Source: Haematospirillum jordaniae
GTDB lineage: Bacteria; Pseudomonadota; Alphaproteobacteria; Rhodospirillales; Rhodospirillaceae
Assembly (NCBI RefSeq): GCF_001611975.1
Contig: NZ_CP014525.1
Span: forward strand, 1,666,001-1,730,000
Direction: 5' to 3'
Length of the DNA stretch: 64,000 nucleotides
Under the pieces are notes generated by a model that saw only the letters and a list, made by a program, of their open reading frames with translations, had not been told where the DNA came from and ran no database searches. Within the stretch, counting starts at the first letter, position 1. Each line of letters starts with the position of its first letter. The position numbers and the translations under genes were made by a program. This document shows positions 50,297 through 59,612 of the stretch, in pieces.

Positions 50297-51301
50297 ATGG
50301 CATCCACATCTCGCCGTAAGCCGCGCTCTGATGCGCCAGACCTTGCTCAGTTGAAGACCTACTATCGTGACATGCTTTTGATACGCCGCTTTGAAGAGAA
50401 AGCCGGCCAGCTGTATGGAATGGGTCTGATTGGTGGCTTCTGTCATCTTTACATCGGCCAGGAGGCTGTTGTTGTTGGCATGCAGGCCGCAGCGATTGAA
50501 GGAGTTGATACGGTTGTAACCAGTTATCGTGATCATGGTCATATGTTGGCGTGTGGCATGGATGCGCGTGGAGTAATGGCGGAGCTGACTGGCCGCAAAG
50601 GGGGATATTCCCGTGGGAAGGGGGGGTCTATGCACATGTTCTCCGAAGAAAAGGGGTTCTACGGCGGTCACGGTATCGTTGGTGCCCAGATCCCCATCGG
50701 GACAGGCCTCGCCTTTGCTCACCAGTACAAGGGCGACAATGGTGTGAACTTTGCCTACATGGGCGATGGGGCTGTCAACCAAGGTCAGGTATATGAAAGC
50801 TTCAATATGGCCGCTTTATGGAAGCTGCCAGTAGTCTATGTCATCGAGAACAATAAGTATGGTATGGGCACCAGCGTCGAACGTGCCTCTGCCTCGACCG
50901 AGTTGTTCCAGCGTGGTTATGCCTATGGCATACCGGGTGAGGCTGTTGATGGCATGGATGTCCTTGCTGTACGTGATGCCGCCCTGCGTGCAGCAGGCCA
51001 TGCACGTTCGGGCAAGGGGCCTTATATCCTTGAGGCCAAGACGTATCGTTACCGTGGTCACTCCATGTCGGATCCGGGGAAATACCGTAGCAAAGACGAA
51101 GTGACCAAAATGCGTACCGAGCGTGACCCGATCGACTTGCTCAAGGTTCAGCTTCTTGAAATGGGTGCCATTGATGAGGCGGGCTTGAAAGAACTTGATC
51201 GGGAGGTCAAGCAGATCGTTACCGAGGCGGCGGAGTTCTCGCAAAGCAGCCCCGAGCCGGATCCTTCGGAGTTGTATACCGATATTCTGGTTGGTGCCTG
51301 A
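50297..51301 (+). CDS. pdhA: Pyruvate dehydrogenase E1 component, alpha subunit
   Basis: This 334-residue subunit forms the thiamine-diphosphate enzyme that decarboxylates pyruvate. FEEKAGQLYGMGLIGGFCHLYIGQEA opens the catalytic domain (split: GLIGGFCHLYIGQEA), the thiamine motif is GDGAVNQGQVYESFN to IENN, and YRYRGHSMSDPGKYR is the phosphorylation-loop region of E1-alpha. ATG 50297 follows GGAGGG. It heads a run with pdhB, pdhC, lpd, lipA and ratA at 3 to 47-base gaps. Confidence 0.97.
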   Translation: MASTSRRKPRSDAPDLAQLKTYYRDMLLIRRFEEKAGQLYGMGLIGGFCHLYIGQEAVVVGMQAAAIEGVDTVVTSYRDHGHMLACGMDARGVMAELTGRKGGYSRGKGGSMHMFSEEKGFYGGHGIVGAQIPIGTGLAFAHQYKGDNGVNFAYMGDGAVNQGQVYESFNMAALWKLPVVYVIENNKYGMGTSVERASASTELFQRGYAYGIPGEAVDGMDVLAVRDAALRAAGHARSGKGPYILEAKTYRYRGHSMSDPGKYRSKDEVTKMRTERDPIDLLKVQLLEMGAIDEAGLKELDREVKQIVTEAAEFSQSSPEPDPSELYTDILVGA

Positions 51302-51322
51302 GCGAGCGGAGGAAGTTCTATT

Positions 51323-52753
51323 ATGTCGATTACCGTTCTGATGCCCGCCCTGTCGCCGACAATGACAGAGGGAAAGCTGGCAAAGTGGCTCAAGAAGGAA
51401 GGGGATGTTGTTGCGTCCGGCGATGTGATTGCCGAGATCGAGACGGACAAGGCAACCATGGAATTTGAGTCTGCTGATGAAGGAATTCTGGGCAAAATTC
51501 TGATTCCCGAGGGAACGGAAGGTGTTGCGGTGAATACCCCAATCGCCCTTTTGCTTGAAGAAGGCGAAAGCGCCGATACGGTTCAGGTAAGCCAGGCACC
51601 ACAGGTTACACCCCGTGTGGCAGAGGCTCCTTCACCGTCTCAGGCTGCATCTGCACTCCGTCCTGTTCAGGTAGCTGGTTCGTCCAGTGATGGTGAGGGT
51701 TTTGAGCCGGCCGTCCCGACAACAACGGCCTATTCTCAGCCAATGGCAAGCGAGAAGACCTCCGGACGTTTTATTCGTCAGACAGTCCGTGAAGCCCTGC
51801 GTGATGCTATGGCCGAAGAAATGCGTCGTGATGACAATGTATTCCTGATGGGTGAGGAAGTTGCCCAGTATCAGGGTGCATACAAGGTATCCCAAGGGCT
51901 TCTGGATGAATTTGGTCCCCGCCGGGTTATTGATACGCCGATTACGGAGATGGGCTTCGCCGGGCTTGCAACGGGTGCAGCTTTTAAGGGCTTGCGTCCA
52001 ATTGTCGAGTTCATGACGTTCAACTTCTCTATGCAGGCGATTGACCACATCATCAATTCTGCCGCGAAGACCCTGTACATGGCCGGCGGGCAGCTTGGGT
52101 GCCCCATTGTGTTTCGCGGTCCCAACGGTGCTGCCGCTCGCGTTGGTGCCCAGCATTCCCAATGCTACGCATCTTGGTATGCCCATGTGCCGGGATTGAA
52201 AGTAGTAGCGCCTTGGTCTGCTGCTGATGCAAAGGGCCTTCTCAAGGCTGCCATTCGTGATCCGAACCCCGTTGTGTTCTTAGAGAACGAGATTCTTTAC
52301 GGGCAGTCTTTTGATGTTCCCGATGATCCGGATTTCGTCATTCCGATCGGGAAGGCCAAGGTTGAGCGAGTTGGTACAGACGTCACGCTGACAGCCTACT
52401 CCAAAATGGTTGGTGTCGCGCTGGAAGCTGCCGATGTTCTTGCTGCGCAGGGAATTTCGGCGGAAGTGATCAACCTGAGATCTGTCCGTCCTCTTGATGT
52501 TGCTACGATCCTGGAATCGGTCAAGAAAACCAATCGGATTGTGTCTGTCGAAGAGGGATGGCCCGTCGCTGGTATAGGGTCGGAAATTTCAGCTGTTGTG
52601 ACAGAGCTGGCCTTTGACTGGCTGGATGCCCCCGTTCGCCGTGTGACCGGCGCCGATGTGCCGATGCCATATGCGGCAAATCTGGAGAAACTGGCGTTGC
52701 CAGATGTTGCCCAGATTGTCGATGTGGCCAAGTCTGTTTGCTACAAGTCCTGA
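51323..52753 (+). CDS. pdhB: Pyruvate dehydrogenase E1 beta subunit with lipoyl domain
   Basis: This 476-residue protein has an N-terminal lipoyl domain (residues 1-80, with IETDKATMEFES carrying the lipoyl Lys) joined by an Ala/Pro/Ser linker to a standard E1-beta catalytic domain (TVREALRDAMAEEM onward, with EEVAQYQGAYKVSQGL and the C-terminal transketolase-like part). The extra lipoyl domain on E1-beta is known in alphaproteobacterial complexes. It lies 21 bases after pdhA. Its lipoyl domain is very like that of pdhC, probably from duplication. Confidence 0.96.
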   Translation: MSITVLMPALSPTMTEGKLAKWLKKEGDVVASGDVIAEIETDKATMEFESADEGILGKILIPEGTEGVAVNTPIALLLEEGESADTVQVSQAPQVTPRVAEAPSPSQAASALRPVQVAGSSSDGEGFEPAVPTTTAYSQPMASEKTSGRFIRQTVREALRDAMAEEMRRDDNVFLMGEEVAQYQGAYKVSQGLLDEFGPRRVIDTPITEMGFAGLATGAAFKGLRPIVEFMTFNFSMQAIDHIINSAAKTLYMAGGQLGCPIVFRGPNGAAARVGAQHSQCYASWYAHVPGLKVVAPWSAADAKGLLKAAIRDPNPVVFLENEILYGQSFDVPDDPDFVIPIGKAKVERVGTDVTLTAYSKMVGVALEAADVLAAQGISAEVINLRSVRPLDVATILESVKKTNRIVSVEEGWPVAGIGSEISAVVTELAFDWLDAPVRRVTGADVPMPYAANLEKLALPDVAQIVDVAKSVCYKS

Positions 52754-52774
52754 TTCGGTGAGGGGAATATTGTT

Positions 52775-54073
52775 ATGGCTCAAAAGATTCTGATGCCGGC
52801 CCTGTCTCCGACCATGACGGAAGGCACGCTGGCCAAGTGGCTGAAAAAAGAAGGTGATGCAATTTCAGCTGGTGATGTGATTGCTGAAATTGAAACCGAC
52901 AAAGCGACGATGGAATTTGAGGCTGTCGACGAAGGCATTCTGGCGCGTGTCTTGATTCCTGCAGGCACGCAGGGCGTTGCGGTGAATGAGCCGATCGCTC
53001 TTTTGCTGGAAGAAGGTGACGATCAAGCCGCGCTTGATGCACTTATGACGGCTTCTTCGCCTAAGGTTGAATCAAAGGCTGCAGCTCCTGCTGCTGCGGC
53101 GTCATCTTCTGCGGCTTCTTCTGTTCCGGTATCCCGGTCGGCTTCTGCGTCTGGTGAAGCTACGCGTGTCTTCGCAAGTCCCTTGGCTCGCCGTTTGGCA
53201 AAAGAAGCCGGGCTGGACCTTTCCGTGCTCAAAGGAAGTGGTCCACGTGGTCGCATTGTGCGCCATGATATTCAGGAAGCCTTGGCATCCGGCGTGACAG
53301 CACGCATGGCTGATGCCTCTTCTGCTCCGGTTGCTTCTGCGGTTCCCAAAGCGTCCTCGTCTCCGCAGTTGCAGCCCATGCCATGGCAGGCTTATACGGC
53401 TGAACCCAATACAGGGATCCGCAAGACTATCGCCAGACGTCTGTCAGAAGCCAAGCAGACAGTTCCTCATTTCTACCTAACCGTTGATGTGGAGCTGGAT
53501 GCCCTGATGGCTCTGCGCAAGCAGCTTAACAGTGTTCCCGATGCGGGTCACAAGCTGTCTGTCAATGATTTTGTCATCAAGGCATGTGCACTGGCTCTCC
53601 AGAAAGTGCCGGCTGCTAATGCCATGTGGACTGATGAAGCCATTCTGCGGTTCGACGAGATTGATATCTCCGTCGCGGTGGCGACAGACGGCGGTCTTAT
53701 TACACCGGTTATCCGCAATGCAGATCGCAAGGGACTGGCAACAATCTCTACTGAGATGAAGGCTCTTGCGAAGAAGGCAAGGGATGGCAAGCTGCGTCCT
53801 GAAGAATTCCAGGGTGGTGGATTCAGCATTTCCAATTTGGGGATGTATGGCATCAAGTCATTTTCTGCCATTATCAACCCGCCGCAAAGCTGCATCTTGG
53901 CTGTGGGCGCAGGTGAAGAGCGTGTTGTTGTTCGTGATGGGGCTGTTGCCGTGCGAACAATGATGACCGTGACCCTGTCTGTTGATCACCGGTCTGTTGA
54001 TGGCGCGGTTGGGGCCCAGTTCCTCGCGGCCTTGAAGCCGCTGCTGGAAGACCCTGTCCAGCTTATGCTGTGA
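52775..54073 (+). CDS. pdhC: Dihydrolipoamide acetyltransferase, E2 of pyruvate dehydrogenase
   Basis: This 432-residue E2 forms the core of the complex and passes the acetyl group to CoA. It has one N-terminal lipoyl domain (ETDKATMEFEA, about residues 37-47), a peripheral-subunit-binding domain (FASPLARRLAKEAGLDLSVL, near residue 130) and the catalytic domain with LSVDHRSVDGAVGAQFL holding the active His. Linkers are Ala/Ser-rich. Having a single lipoyl domain is offset by the one on PdhB. ATG 52775 is 21 bases after pdhB. Confidence 0.97.
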   Translation: MAQKILMPALSPTMTEGTLAKWLKKEGDAISAGDVIAEIETDKATMEFEAVDEGILARVLIPAGTQGVAVNEPIALLLEEGDDQAALDALMTASSPKVESKAAAPAAAASSSAASSVPVSRSASASGEATRVFASPLARRLAKEAGLDLSVLKGSGPRGRIVRHDIQEALASGVTARMADASSAPVASAVPKASSSPQLQPMPWQAYTAEPNTGIRKTIARRLSEAKQTVPHFYLTVDVELDALMALRKQLNSVPDAGHKLSVNDFVIKACALALQKVPAANAMWTDEAILRFDEIDISVAVATDGGLITPVIRNADRKGLATISTEMKALAKKARDGKLRPEEFQGGGFSISNLGMYGIKSFSAIINPPQSCILAVGAGEERVVVRDGAVAVRTMMTVTLSVDHRSVDGAVGAQFLAALKPLLEDPVQLML

Positions 54074-54105
54074 TTGCCCTGATCTGACCGAAACGGAGAA
54101 ATGTA

Positions 54106-55506
54106 ATGTCCGATACGTCCTTTGACGTTGTGGTTGTCGGGGGTGGTCCCGGCGGTTATGTGGCGGCCATCAGGGCTGCCCAGCTGGGCCTGAAAACAGC
54201 TGTTGTCGAGCGTGAACATCTAGGTGGTATTTGTCTCAACTGGGGCTGTATCCCCACTAAAGCGCTTTTGCGGTCTGCTGATGTTTATCGTACTTTCCAG
54301 CACGCCAAAGACTATGGCCTTGCGGTGCAAGGGGCCACATTTGACCTGCAGGCAATTGTGAAGCGATCGAGAGGAGTTGCCTCCCAGCTTTCCTCTGGCG
54401 TTAAACATTTGCTCAAGAAAAATAAGGTCCACGTTTTTGATGGTTTTGGCCGCCTTGCTGGAAAAGGCAAGGTTTCCGTTGAAAGCAACGGCAAGGTTAT
54501 CGCCAGCTTGTCTGCCCCCCACATTATCTTGGCAACAGGAGCTAGGGCGCGTACGCTGCCGGGCCTTGAGCCGGACGGTAAGATTGTGTGGACCTACAAG
54601 AATGCCTTGGTCCCTGATACAATGCCCAAATCTCTTCTGGTAGTTGGATCTGGTGCTATCGGCATTGAATTTGCCAGTTTCTTCAATGCGTTTGGTGCCG
54701 ATGTTACTGTTGTCGAGGTGATGGACCGAATCGTTCCGGCTGAAGACGCTGAAATATCAGGGCTTCTCCAGAAGTCCCTTGAGAAACAGGGCATGAAGAT
54801 CATGACCAAGGCTTCAGTAAAGGGCATCAAGACTTCGGCAACGAATGCGGTTGTGACTGTCGAGAAAGATGGTAAGAGCCAAAATCTTGTGGTGGACCGT
54901 GTGATTCTTGCCGTCGGTATTCAGGCCAATATCGAAAATATTGGGCTGGAAGGGACGGCTGTGAAGGTTGAGCGTGGTATCGTCCAAGTTGATGAATGGT
55001 GCCGGACAGGTGAGGCTGGCGTCTATGCGATTGGCGATATCACTCCCGGGCCGTGGCTTGCACACAAGGCCAGCCACGAAGGCATCGTGTGTGTCGAGAA
55101 GATTGCCGGCGTGAAGGATGTACATCCCATCAATCGCTCTACGATACCTGGGTGCACCTATTGCCATCCTCAGGTCGCCTCCGTGGGCCTTACTGAAGCC
55201 AAGGCAAAAGAAGCTGGTCATGAGGTCAAGGTTGGTCGGTTCCCGTTTGTTGGTAACGGCAAGGCAATCGCAATGGGAGAGCCGGAAGGGCTTGTCAAAA
55301 CGGTATTTGACGCCAAAACGGGCGAATTGTTGGGTGCTCACATGATCGGGGCCGAGGTGACAGAGATGATCCAGGGCTTTGGTATTGCCAAAACGCTGGA
55401 AACGACAGAGGCAGACCTGATGCATACTGTCTTCCCACATCCGACCCTTTCCGAAATGATGCATGAATCTGTCTTGGATGCATGGGGTCGGGCTATTCAC
55501 TTCTGA
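54106..55506 (+). CDS. lpdA: Dihydrolipoyl dehydrogenase (E3)
   Basis: This 466-residue flavoprotein reoxidises the lipoyl groups of the complex using NAD. FDVVVVGGGPGGYVAAIRAA binds FAD, GGICLNWGCIPTK holds redox-active Cys43 and Cys48, VVGSGAIGIEFASF binds NAD, and HPHPTLSEMMHE carries the C-terminal catalytic His/Glu. Its place in the pdh run marks it as the E3 of this complex, though it may serve other 2-oxo acid dehydrogenases too. Confidence 0.97.
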   Translation: MSDTSFDVVVVGGGPGGYVAAIRAAQLGLKTAVVEREHLGGICLNWGCIPTKALLRSADVYRTFQHAKDYGLAVQGATFDLQAIVKRSRGVASQLSSGVKHLLKKNKVHVFDGFGRLAGKGKVSVESNGKVIASLSAPHIILATGARARTLPGLEPDGKIVWTYKNALVPDTMPKSLLVVGSGAIGIEFASFFNAFGADVTVVEVMDRIVPAEDAEISGLLQKSLEKQGMKIMTKASVKGIKTSATNAVVTVEKDGKSQNLVVDRVILAVGIQANIENIGLEGTAVKVERGIVQVDEWCRTGEAGVYAIGDITPGPWLAHKASHEGIVCVEKIAGVKDVHPINRSTIPGCTYCHPQVASVGLTEAKAKEAGHEVKVGRFPFVGNGKAIAMGEPEGLVKTVFDAKTGELLGAHMIGAEVTEMIQGFGIAKTLETTEADLMHTVFPHPTLSEMMHESVLDAWGRAIHF

Positions 55507-55553
55507 TAGCTTGGTGCTGTATTCACGGTAATCCGTGAACAAACGAGGATCGC

Positions 55554-56510
55554 ATGAGCACAATGGAATCTTTTCACGACAAGGAAGCCGCACCTTTGCG
55601 TAAGCCGGACTGGATTCGTGTCAAAGCTCCAACCTCACAGGAGTTTGAAGAAACCCGTGCGCTTATGCGATCCAAGTCTCTGGTTACTGTGTGTGAGGAA
55701 GCAGCGTGCCCTAATATAGGGGAGTGCTGGAAAAAGAAGCACGCGACCATGATGATCATGGGTGAAATCTGCACGCGTGCATGCCGCTTCTGTAATGTAA
55801 AAACGGGCAAGCCAAATCGGCTTGATCCTAACGAGCCGCAGAATGTTGCGGACGCTGTTGCAAGCATGGGCCTGAACCATGTTGTGATTACCTCGGTTGA
55901 CCGTGATGATCTGGAAGATGGTGGTGCTGCCCATTTCGCCAAGGTTATTCGTGCTATTCGTGATACGGCTCCATTTTCCACAATTGAAGTATTAACACCC
56001 GACTTTCGTCACAAGCAGGGTGCTTTGGAGGTCGTTGTCGAGGCTCGGCCGGATGTTTTCAACCACAACCTTGAAACGGTTCCACGGTTGTATAATGCCA
56101 TAAGGCCCGGTGCACGTTACTTTGGGTCTCTGCAGCTTCTGGCTCGTGTCAAGGAGCTTGATCCATCTATTTTCACGAAGTCAGGCATTATGGTTGGTCT
56201 TGGTGAGGATCGGCAGGAAGTTCTGAATCTCATGGATGATCTGCGTGCCGCTGACGTTGATTTTATGACCATTGGACAGTATCTTCAGCCAACACCTCGA
56301 CATGCGAAGGTGGAACGCTTTGTTTCCCCGGACGAGTTTGAGGATTACGCCCGTATGGGACGTGCCAAAGGGTTTTTGTTGGTTGCTTCTTCTCCACTTA
56401 CGCGCTCTTCATATCATGCAGATCGTGACTTTTATGCCCTGCGGCGCGCTAGGGATGAGCAAATCCGGGCAGCCGCGCCGTTGCCTTGTTCTGTGAAAGA
56501 CAGTGGCTGA
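55554..56510 (+). CDS. lipA: Lipoyl synthase
   Basis: This 318-residue radical-SAM enzyme inserts two sulfurs into octanoyl groups to form lipoyl cofactor. The auxiliary cluster cysteines are at 47, 52 and 58 (CEEAACPNIGEC) and the radical-SAM cysteines at 73, 77 and 80 (CTRACRFC). The C-terminal SSPLTRSSYHA is the conserved Ser-containing tail. ATG 55554 follows CGAGGA. Placement behind pdhC and lpd links cofactor supply to the enzymes that need it. Confidence 0.97.
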   Translation: MSTMESFHDKEAAPLRKPDWIRVKAPTSQEFEETRALMRSKSLVTVCEEAACPNIGECWKKKHATMMIMGEICTRACRFCNVKTGKPNRLDPNEPQNVADAVASMGLNHVVITSVDRDDLEDGGAAHFAKVIRAIRDTAPFSTIEVLTPDFRHKQGALEVVVEARPDVFNHNLETVPRLYNAIRPGARYFGSLQLLARVKELDPSIFTKSGIMVGLGEDRQEVLNLMDDLRAADVDFMTIGQYLQPTPRHAKVERFVSPDEFEDYARMGRAKGFLLVASSPLTRSSYHADRDFYALRRARDEQIRAAAPLPCSVKDSG

Positions 56511-56513
56511 GAC

Positions 56514-56966
56514 ATGCCGACGCATGCTGAAAAGAGAAAGCTGCCGTATACAAAAGAGCAGCTCTTTGCCTTGGTCGCGGATGTCGAGCGGTACCCCGAG
56601 TTCTTGCCTTGGTGCCTTGCTGCCAGAATTAACAGGCGGGAAGGAGATGTGTTCTGGGCGGACTTGGTTATTGGCTTCAAGATGGTAAAGGAGCGTTTCA
56701 CATCCAGAGTTGAGCTAACATCACCCGATCGTGTGGATGTTTCCTACTCGGAAGGGCCCTTCAAGCATATGAACACGCATTGGATTTTTATCGAAGATCC
56801 AGATGATCATGGAACTTGGATCGATTTTTATGTCGATTTTGAGTTTCGCTCTCCCCTCCTGCAAAAGATCATAGGTTTTCTTTTTGGTGAGGCTGTTGCG
56901 AAGATGGTTTCCGCATTTGAAGCACGCGCTGAAATTCTTTATGGATCAGAAGATCCTCAGCGATAG
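56514..56966 (+). CDS. ratA: RatA/COQ10-family START-like protein
   Basis: This 150-residue protein has the polyketide cyclase/START fold of the COQ10/RatA family. YTKEQLFALVADVERYPEFLPWC is the hallmark N-terminus (split: VADVERYPEFLPWC), and the C-terminus LLQKIIGFLFGEAVAKMVSAFE is the typical closing helix. Mitochondrial COQ10 binds ubiquinone; E. coli RatA was reported to block 70S ribosome assembly. In this context quinone binding is the more likely role. It starts three bases after lipA. Confidence 0.88.
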   Translation: MPTHAEKRKLPYTKEQLFALVADVERYPEFLPWCLAARINRREGDVFWADLVIGFKMVKERFTSRVELTSPDRVDVSYSEGPFKHMNTHWIFIEDPDDHGTWIDFYVDFEFRSPLLQKIIGFLFGEAVAKMVSAFEARAEILYGSEDPQR

Positions 56967-57080
56967 ATTTCCTATCTCACTTTTACAGTATGATTTTCAT
57001 CCGTTTTCTTTTCTTTTTCTTTCTTAGCAATAGATTTATTCATTCTGTCATTGATGAAATGTGTTGCAATAAACTATGGC

Positions 57081-57572
57081 CTATTGGCTTATTGTTGTTC
57101 TTATAAGCCTGAGTGCGCGAAGGACTGTTTCTTCCCTGACCTCGTGGCGTGTTCCCTTAATGATGTCTGCGCTATGCGCTATGCCCCCTAAGCTTGTTGC
57201 GACAGCAATGTGGACCAGCCCGACGGGTTTGTCCGGGCTTCCGCCACCCGGGCCAGCGATACCTGTTACGGCAACAGCCAGGTCTGCTGATGAAGCACGG
57301 AGAGCGCCTCGTGCCATTGCCAAGGCAACATCTTCGCTGACAGCTCCCTTGATCCTGATCAATGAAGGAGGCACTCCCAGCATTGTTTCTTTTGCTACAT
57401 TGGCATAGGCAACAAAGCCTGCCTCAAGAATATCAGAGCTTCCCGGAATGGCAGTGAGGCACGCTGCAATCAGTCCTCCTGTGCAGGATTCAGCGGTAAC
57501 CAATCGGACATCTTTATCACGACACATATCAAGTGTACGTTCTGCCTCGGCTATCATTTGATCTGAGAACAT
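57081..57572 (-). CDS. pncC: Nicotinamide-nucleotide amidohydrolase (CinA C-terminal type)
   Basis: This 163-residue protein is the stand-alone CinA C-terminal domain, an NMN deamidase that salvages nicotinamide nucleotide. VRLVTAESCTGGLIAACLT has the catalytic Ser/Cys region, and GIAGPGGGSPDKPVGLVHIAV is the second family motif (split: GIAGPGGGSPDKPVG). It lies 14 bases downstream of pgpA in the same direction. Confidence 0.93.
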   Translation of the reverse strand: MFSDQMIAEAERTLDMCRDKDVRLVTAESCTGGLIAACLTAIPGSSDILEAGFVAYANVAKETMLGVPPSLIRIKGAVSEDVALAMARGALRASSADLAVAVTGIAGPGGGSPDKPVGLVHIAVATSLGGIAHSADIIKGTRHEVREETVLRALRLIRTTISQ

Positions 57573-57586
57573 GCATTATACCCTTT

Positions 57587-58126
57587 TCACTTTATGATGA
57601 TCTCGTAGTTCAGGCAGAGCAGTGCGACAACGATGGCGTATAGAGAGGCTGCAATGTCATCCAGCATGACACCCAAGCCCCCTTTGAGATGCCTGTCGAT
57701 GTAAGAAACAGGGAAGGGTTTCACAATATCCGCGATCCTAAAAAGGATAAAAGCCATAAGCCAATTGATTGGGGTTGCCGGTACAGCGCACAGGACAAGC
57801 CATTGCCCTACAACCTCGTCAACAACAACTTCTTTTGGGTCATGTTGGGACATTGCACGCATATAAACATTGCTGTAGTACCAGCCAGCAAAGAAAAGCC
57901 CTGATGCAGCGCCAAACAGTAACCAGCGACCAATCTCTGGTCCCCATGGCCACATCAAGATTGCAGCAAATGGGAGTGCGGCCATGGATCCCGCTGTTCC
58001 CGGCATGACAGGCGACAAGCCGCTACCAAACCACGTAGCAACTATCAAGACAAGGCAGGAGGGTTTGCGTGTCTGGTGCTGTTCTTCGATTGTGCGGTCT
58101 TGTTTCATGGAGAGGGGCAGGTCCAT
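57587..58126 (-). CDS. pgpA: Phosphatidylglycerophosphatase A
   Basis: This 179-residue membrane enzyme removes phosphate from phosphatidylglycerol phosphate in phospholipid synthesis. TWFGSGLSPVMPGTAGS and KEVVVDEVVGQWL are the PgpA signatures; three or four hydrophobic segments span the membrane, and ADIVKPFPV follows. ATG 58126 has a weak ribosome site; an internal ATG at 58108 is the alternative. Pairing with pncC is common in alphaproteobacteria. Confidence 0.94.
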   Translation of the reverse strand: MDLPLSMKQDRTIEEQHQTRKPSCLVLIVATWFGSGLSPVMPGTAGSMAALPFAAILMWPWGPEIGRWLLFGAASGLFFAGWYYSNVYMRAMSQHDPKEVVVDEVVGQWLVLCAVPATPINWLMAFILFRIADIVKPFPVSYIDRHLKGGLGVMLDDIAASLYAIVVALLCLNYEIIIK

Positions 58127-58319
58127 ATTTTTGCCGTATCAGGTAAAGACAGAGATAATGTAACTGTTTTTCTTGCGTTATAGCGGCAACCAAATGTAGC
58201 TTTCATTATGCAGGAAAGGTTCTTTTCGTGGTGGTTATGAGGTGAAAGTAGCATCTGCTGAATTTTTTCGACAGTATGCGTAGAGTTTTTATACTAGACC
58301 CATCTTGCTCAGGAAGGCC

Positions 58320-59612
58320 ATGTCGCTCTACGATCCAAAAAAGTACAAGCAGACAAAGCTGTTGCGGGCGGTGGAGCGCGTATTTCCCGAGCGGCGCCTT
58401 GTCTTATGCCAAGAAGGGCGATCGCTGCGCTCGTTCAGGTTGACGACAGCATTCCAGGCGGCCTCTGTCCTTCTGTCTCTCGCTGCTCTGGGATGGTCTG
58501 TTTATGCGACGTGGGGTGTGCGCGTCTATAGCGATGAGCTGGAGCAGCGTCACCAAGAGATACAGTATTCCAAGGCAGCCCATCATGCCTTGCTCGATGA
58601 GATTGCTGACCAGCGACGGAGGCTTATGGATGTGGCAGCTGGTATGGACCGGAGCCACGGCCGTACTGTTCAGCTTGCGGGCGAGCTTAGCAAGCCAGCA
58701 GGCAAGAAGGGGCGGGAGCTTGATGATGTGCGCCGGGAATATGAATCGCTGCGTGAAGCGCTTGGTGCTGTAGAGCAGAGTTTGGCCTCCCTGCCGGATC
58801 ATGTGCCATCATCCGTTTTTTCACTCGAAGACGTAGAGATTCAGCTCCGTCAGACAGAGCGTGAACGTGATCTTGCCGTTTCGGAGCGTGAAGTCCTCCG
58901 TGGCCGTGTTGATGATCTTGAATATCGTATGGCCGAAATGGCTGAAAACCAGGTTGCTTTACTGCGTCGGTTCTCGGGTATTGCAGGGGATCGAGCGGGA
59001 GAGCTGCATGAGGCTATGGCGGGGACGGGTATTGATATAAACAAGCTGATGTCATTGCCCCGTAATAATAGTGGGCAGGGCGGCCCATTTGTGCCATTCG
59101 ATCCGGCTGATACAGATACTCAGGAGCTGAAGAATTCTCTGGTCTCGTTGAACACGCATGTCGAGCGCTGGAATGCGTATCAGGGCCTTGTAGATACCTT
59201 GCCCTTGGGATTCCCGGTCAAGGTCAAGTGGAGCCTGAGTAGTCCATTCGGTGTTCGCTCGGATCCGATCAATGGTGTCAAGGCTGTGCACCAAGGGCTC
59301 GATATTCGCGCCCCTTGGAGGTCTTCCGTCTATGCAACAGGCCAAGGCACGGTTGCGTTTGCCGGTTGGCGTGGGCGCTATGGTCGTATGGTTGAGGTCG
59401 AGCATGGTAATGGCCTGAAAACACGTTACGGCCATTTGTCAAAGATCGTTGTGAAGAAGGGCGACCGGGTTGACCGGTCTGTTGTTGTTGGGTTGTTGGG
59501 GAATAGCGGTCGCTCAACTGGTGCTCATTTGCATTATGAAGTTCTTGTCAACGATGTTCCGCGCAATCCCCAGAAGTTTATCAGGGCGGGTGCACATGTT
59601 TTCAAAGGATAG
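58320..59612 (+). CDS. M23-family peptidase with membrane anchor and coiled coil
   Basis: This protein of about 430 residues has a cytoplasmic basic N-terminus, one membrane helix near residues 45-65, a long coiled coil (about 75-235) and a C-terminal LytM/M23 endopeptidase domain. The zinc site looks complete: HQGLDIRAP gives His and Asp, and HLHYEV the closing H-x-H. It should cut peptidoglycan cross-links in the periplasm. ATG 58320 follows AGGAAGG. The end overlaps the bactofilin start by 17 bases; M23-bactofilin pairs shape cells in several alphaproteobacteria and epsilonproteobacteria. Confidence 0.9.
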   Translation: MSLYDPKKYKQTKLLRAVERVFPERRLVLCQEGRSLRSFRLTTAFQAASVLLSLAALGWSVYATWGVRVYSDELEQRHQEIQYSKAAHHALLDEIADQRRRLMDVAAGMDRSHGRTVQLAGELSKPAGKKGRELDDVRREYESLREALGAVEQSLASLPDHVPSSVFSLEDVEIQLRQTERERDLAVSEREVLRGRVDDLEYRMAEMAENQVALLRRFSGIAGDRAGELHEAMAGTGIDINKLMSLPRNNSGQGGPFVPFDPADTDTQELKNSLVSLNTHVERWNAYQGLVDTLPLGFPVKVKWSLSSPFGVRSDPINGVKAVHQGLDIRAPWRSSVYATGQGTVAFAGWRGRYGRMVEVEHGNGLKTRYGHLSKIVVKKGDRVDRSVVVGLLGNSGRSTGAHLHYEVLVNDVPRNPQKFIRAGAHVFKG

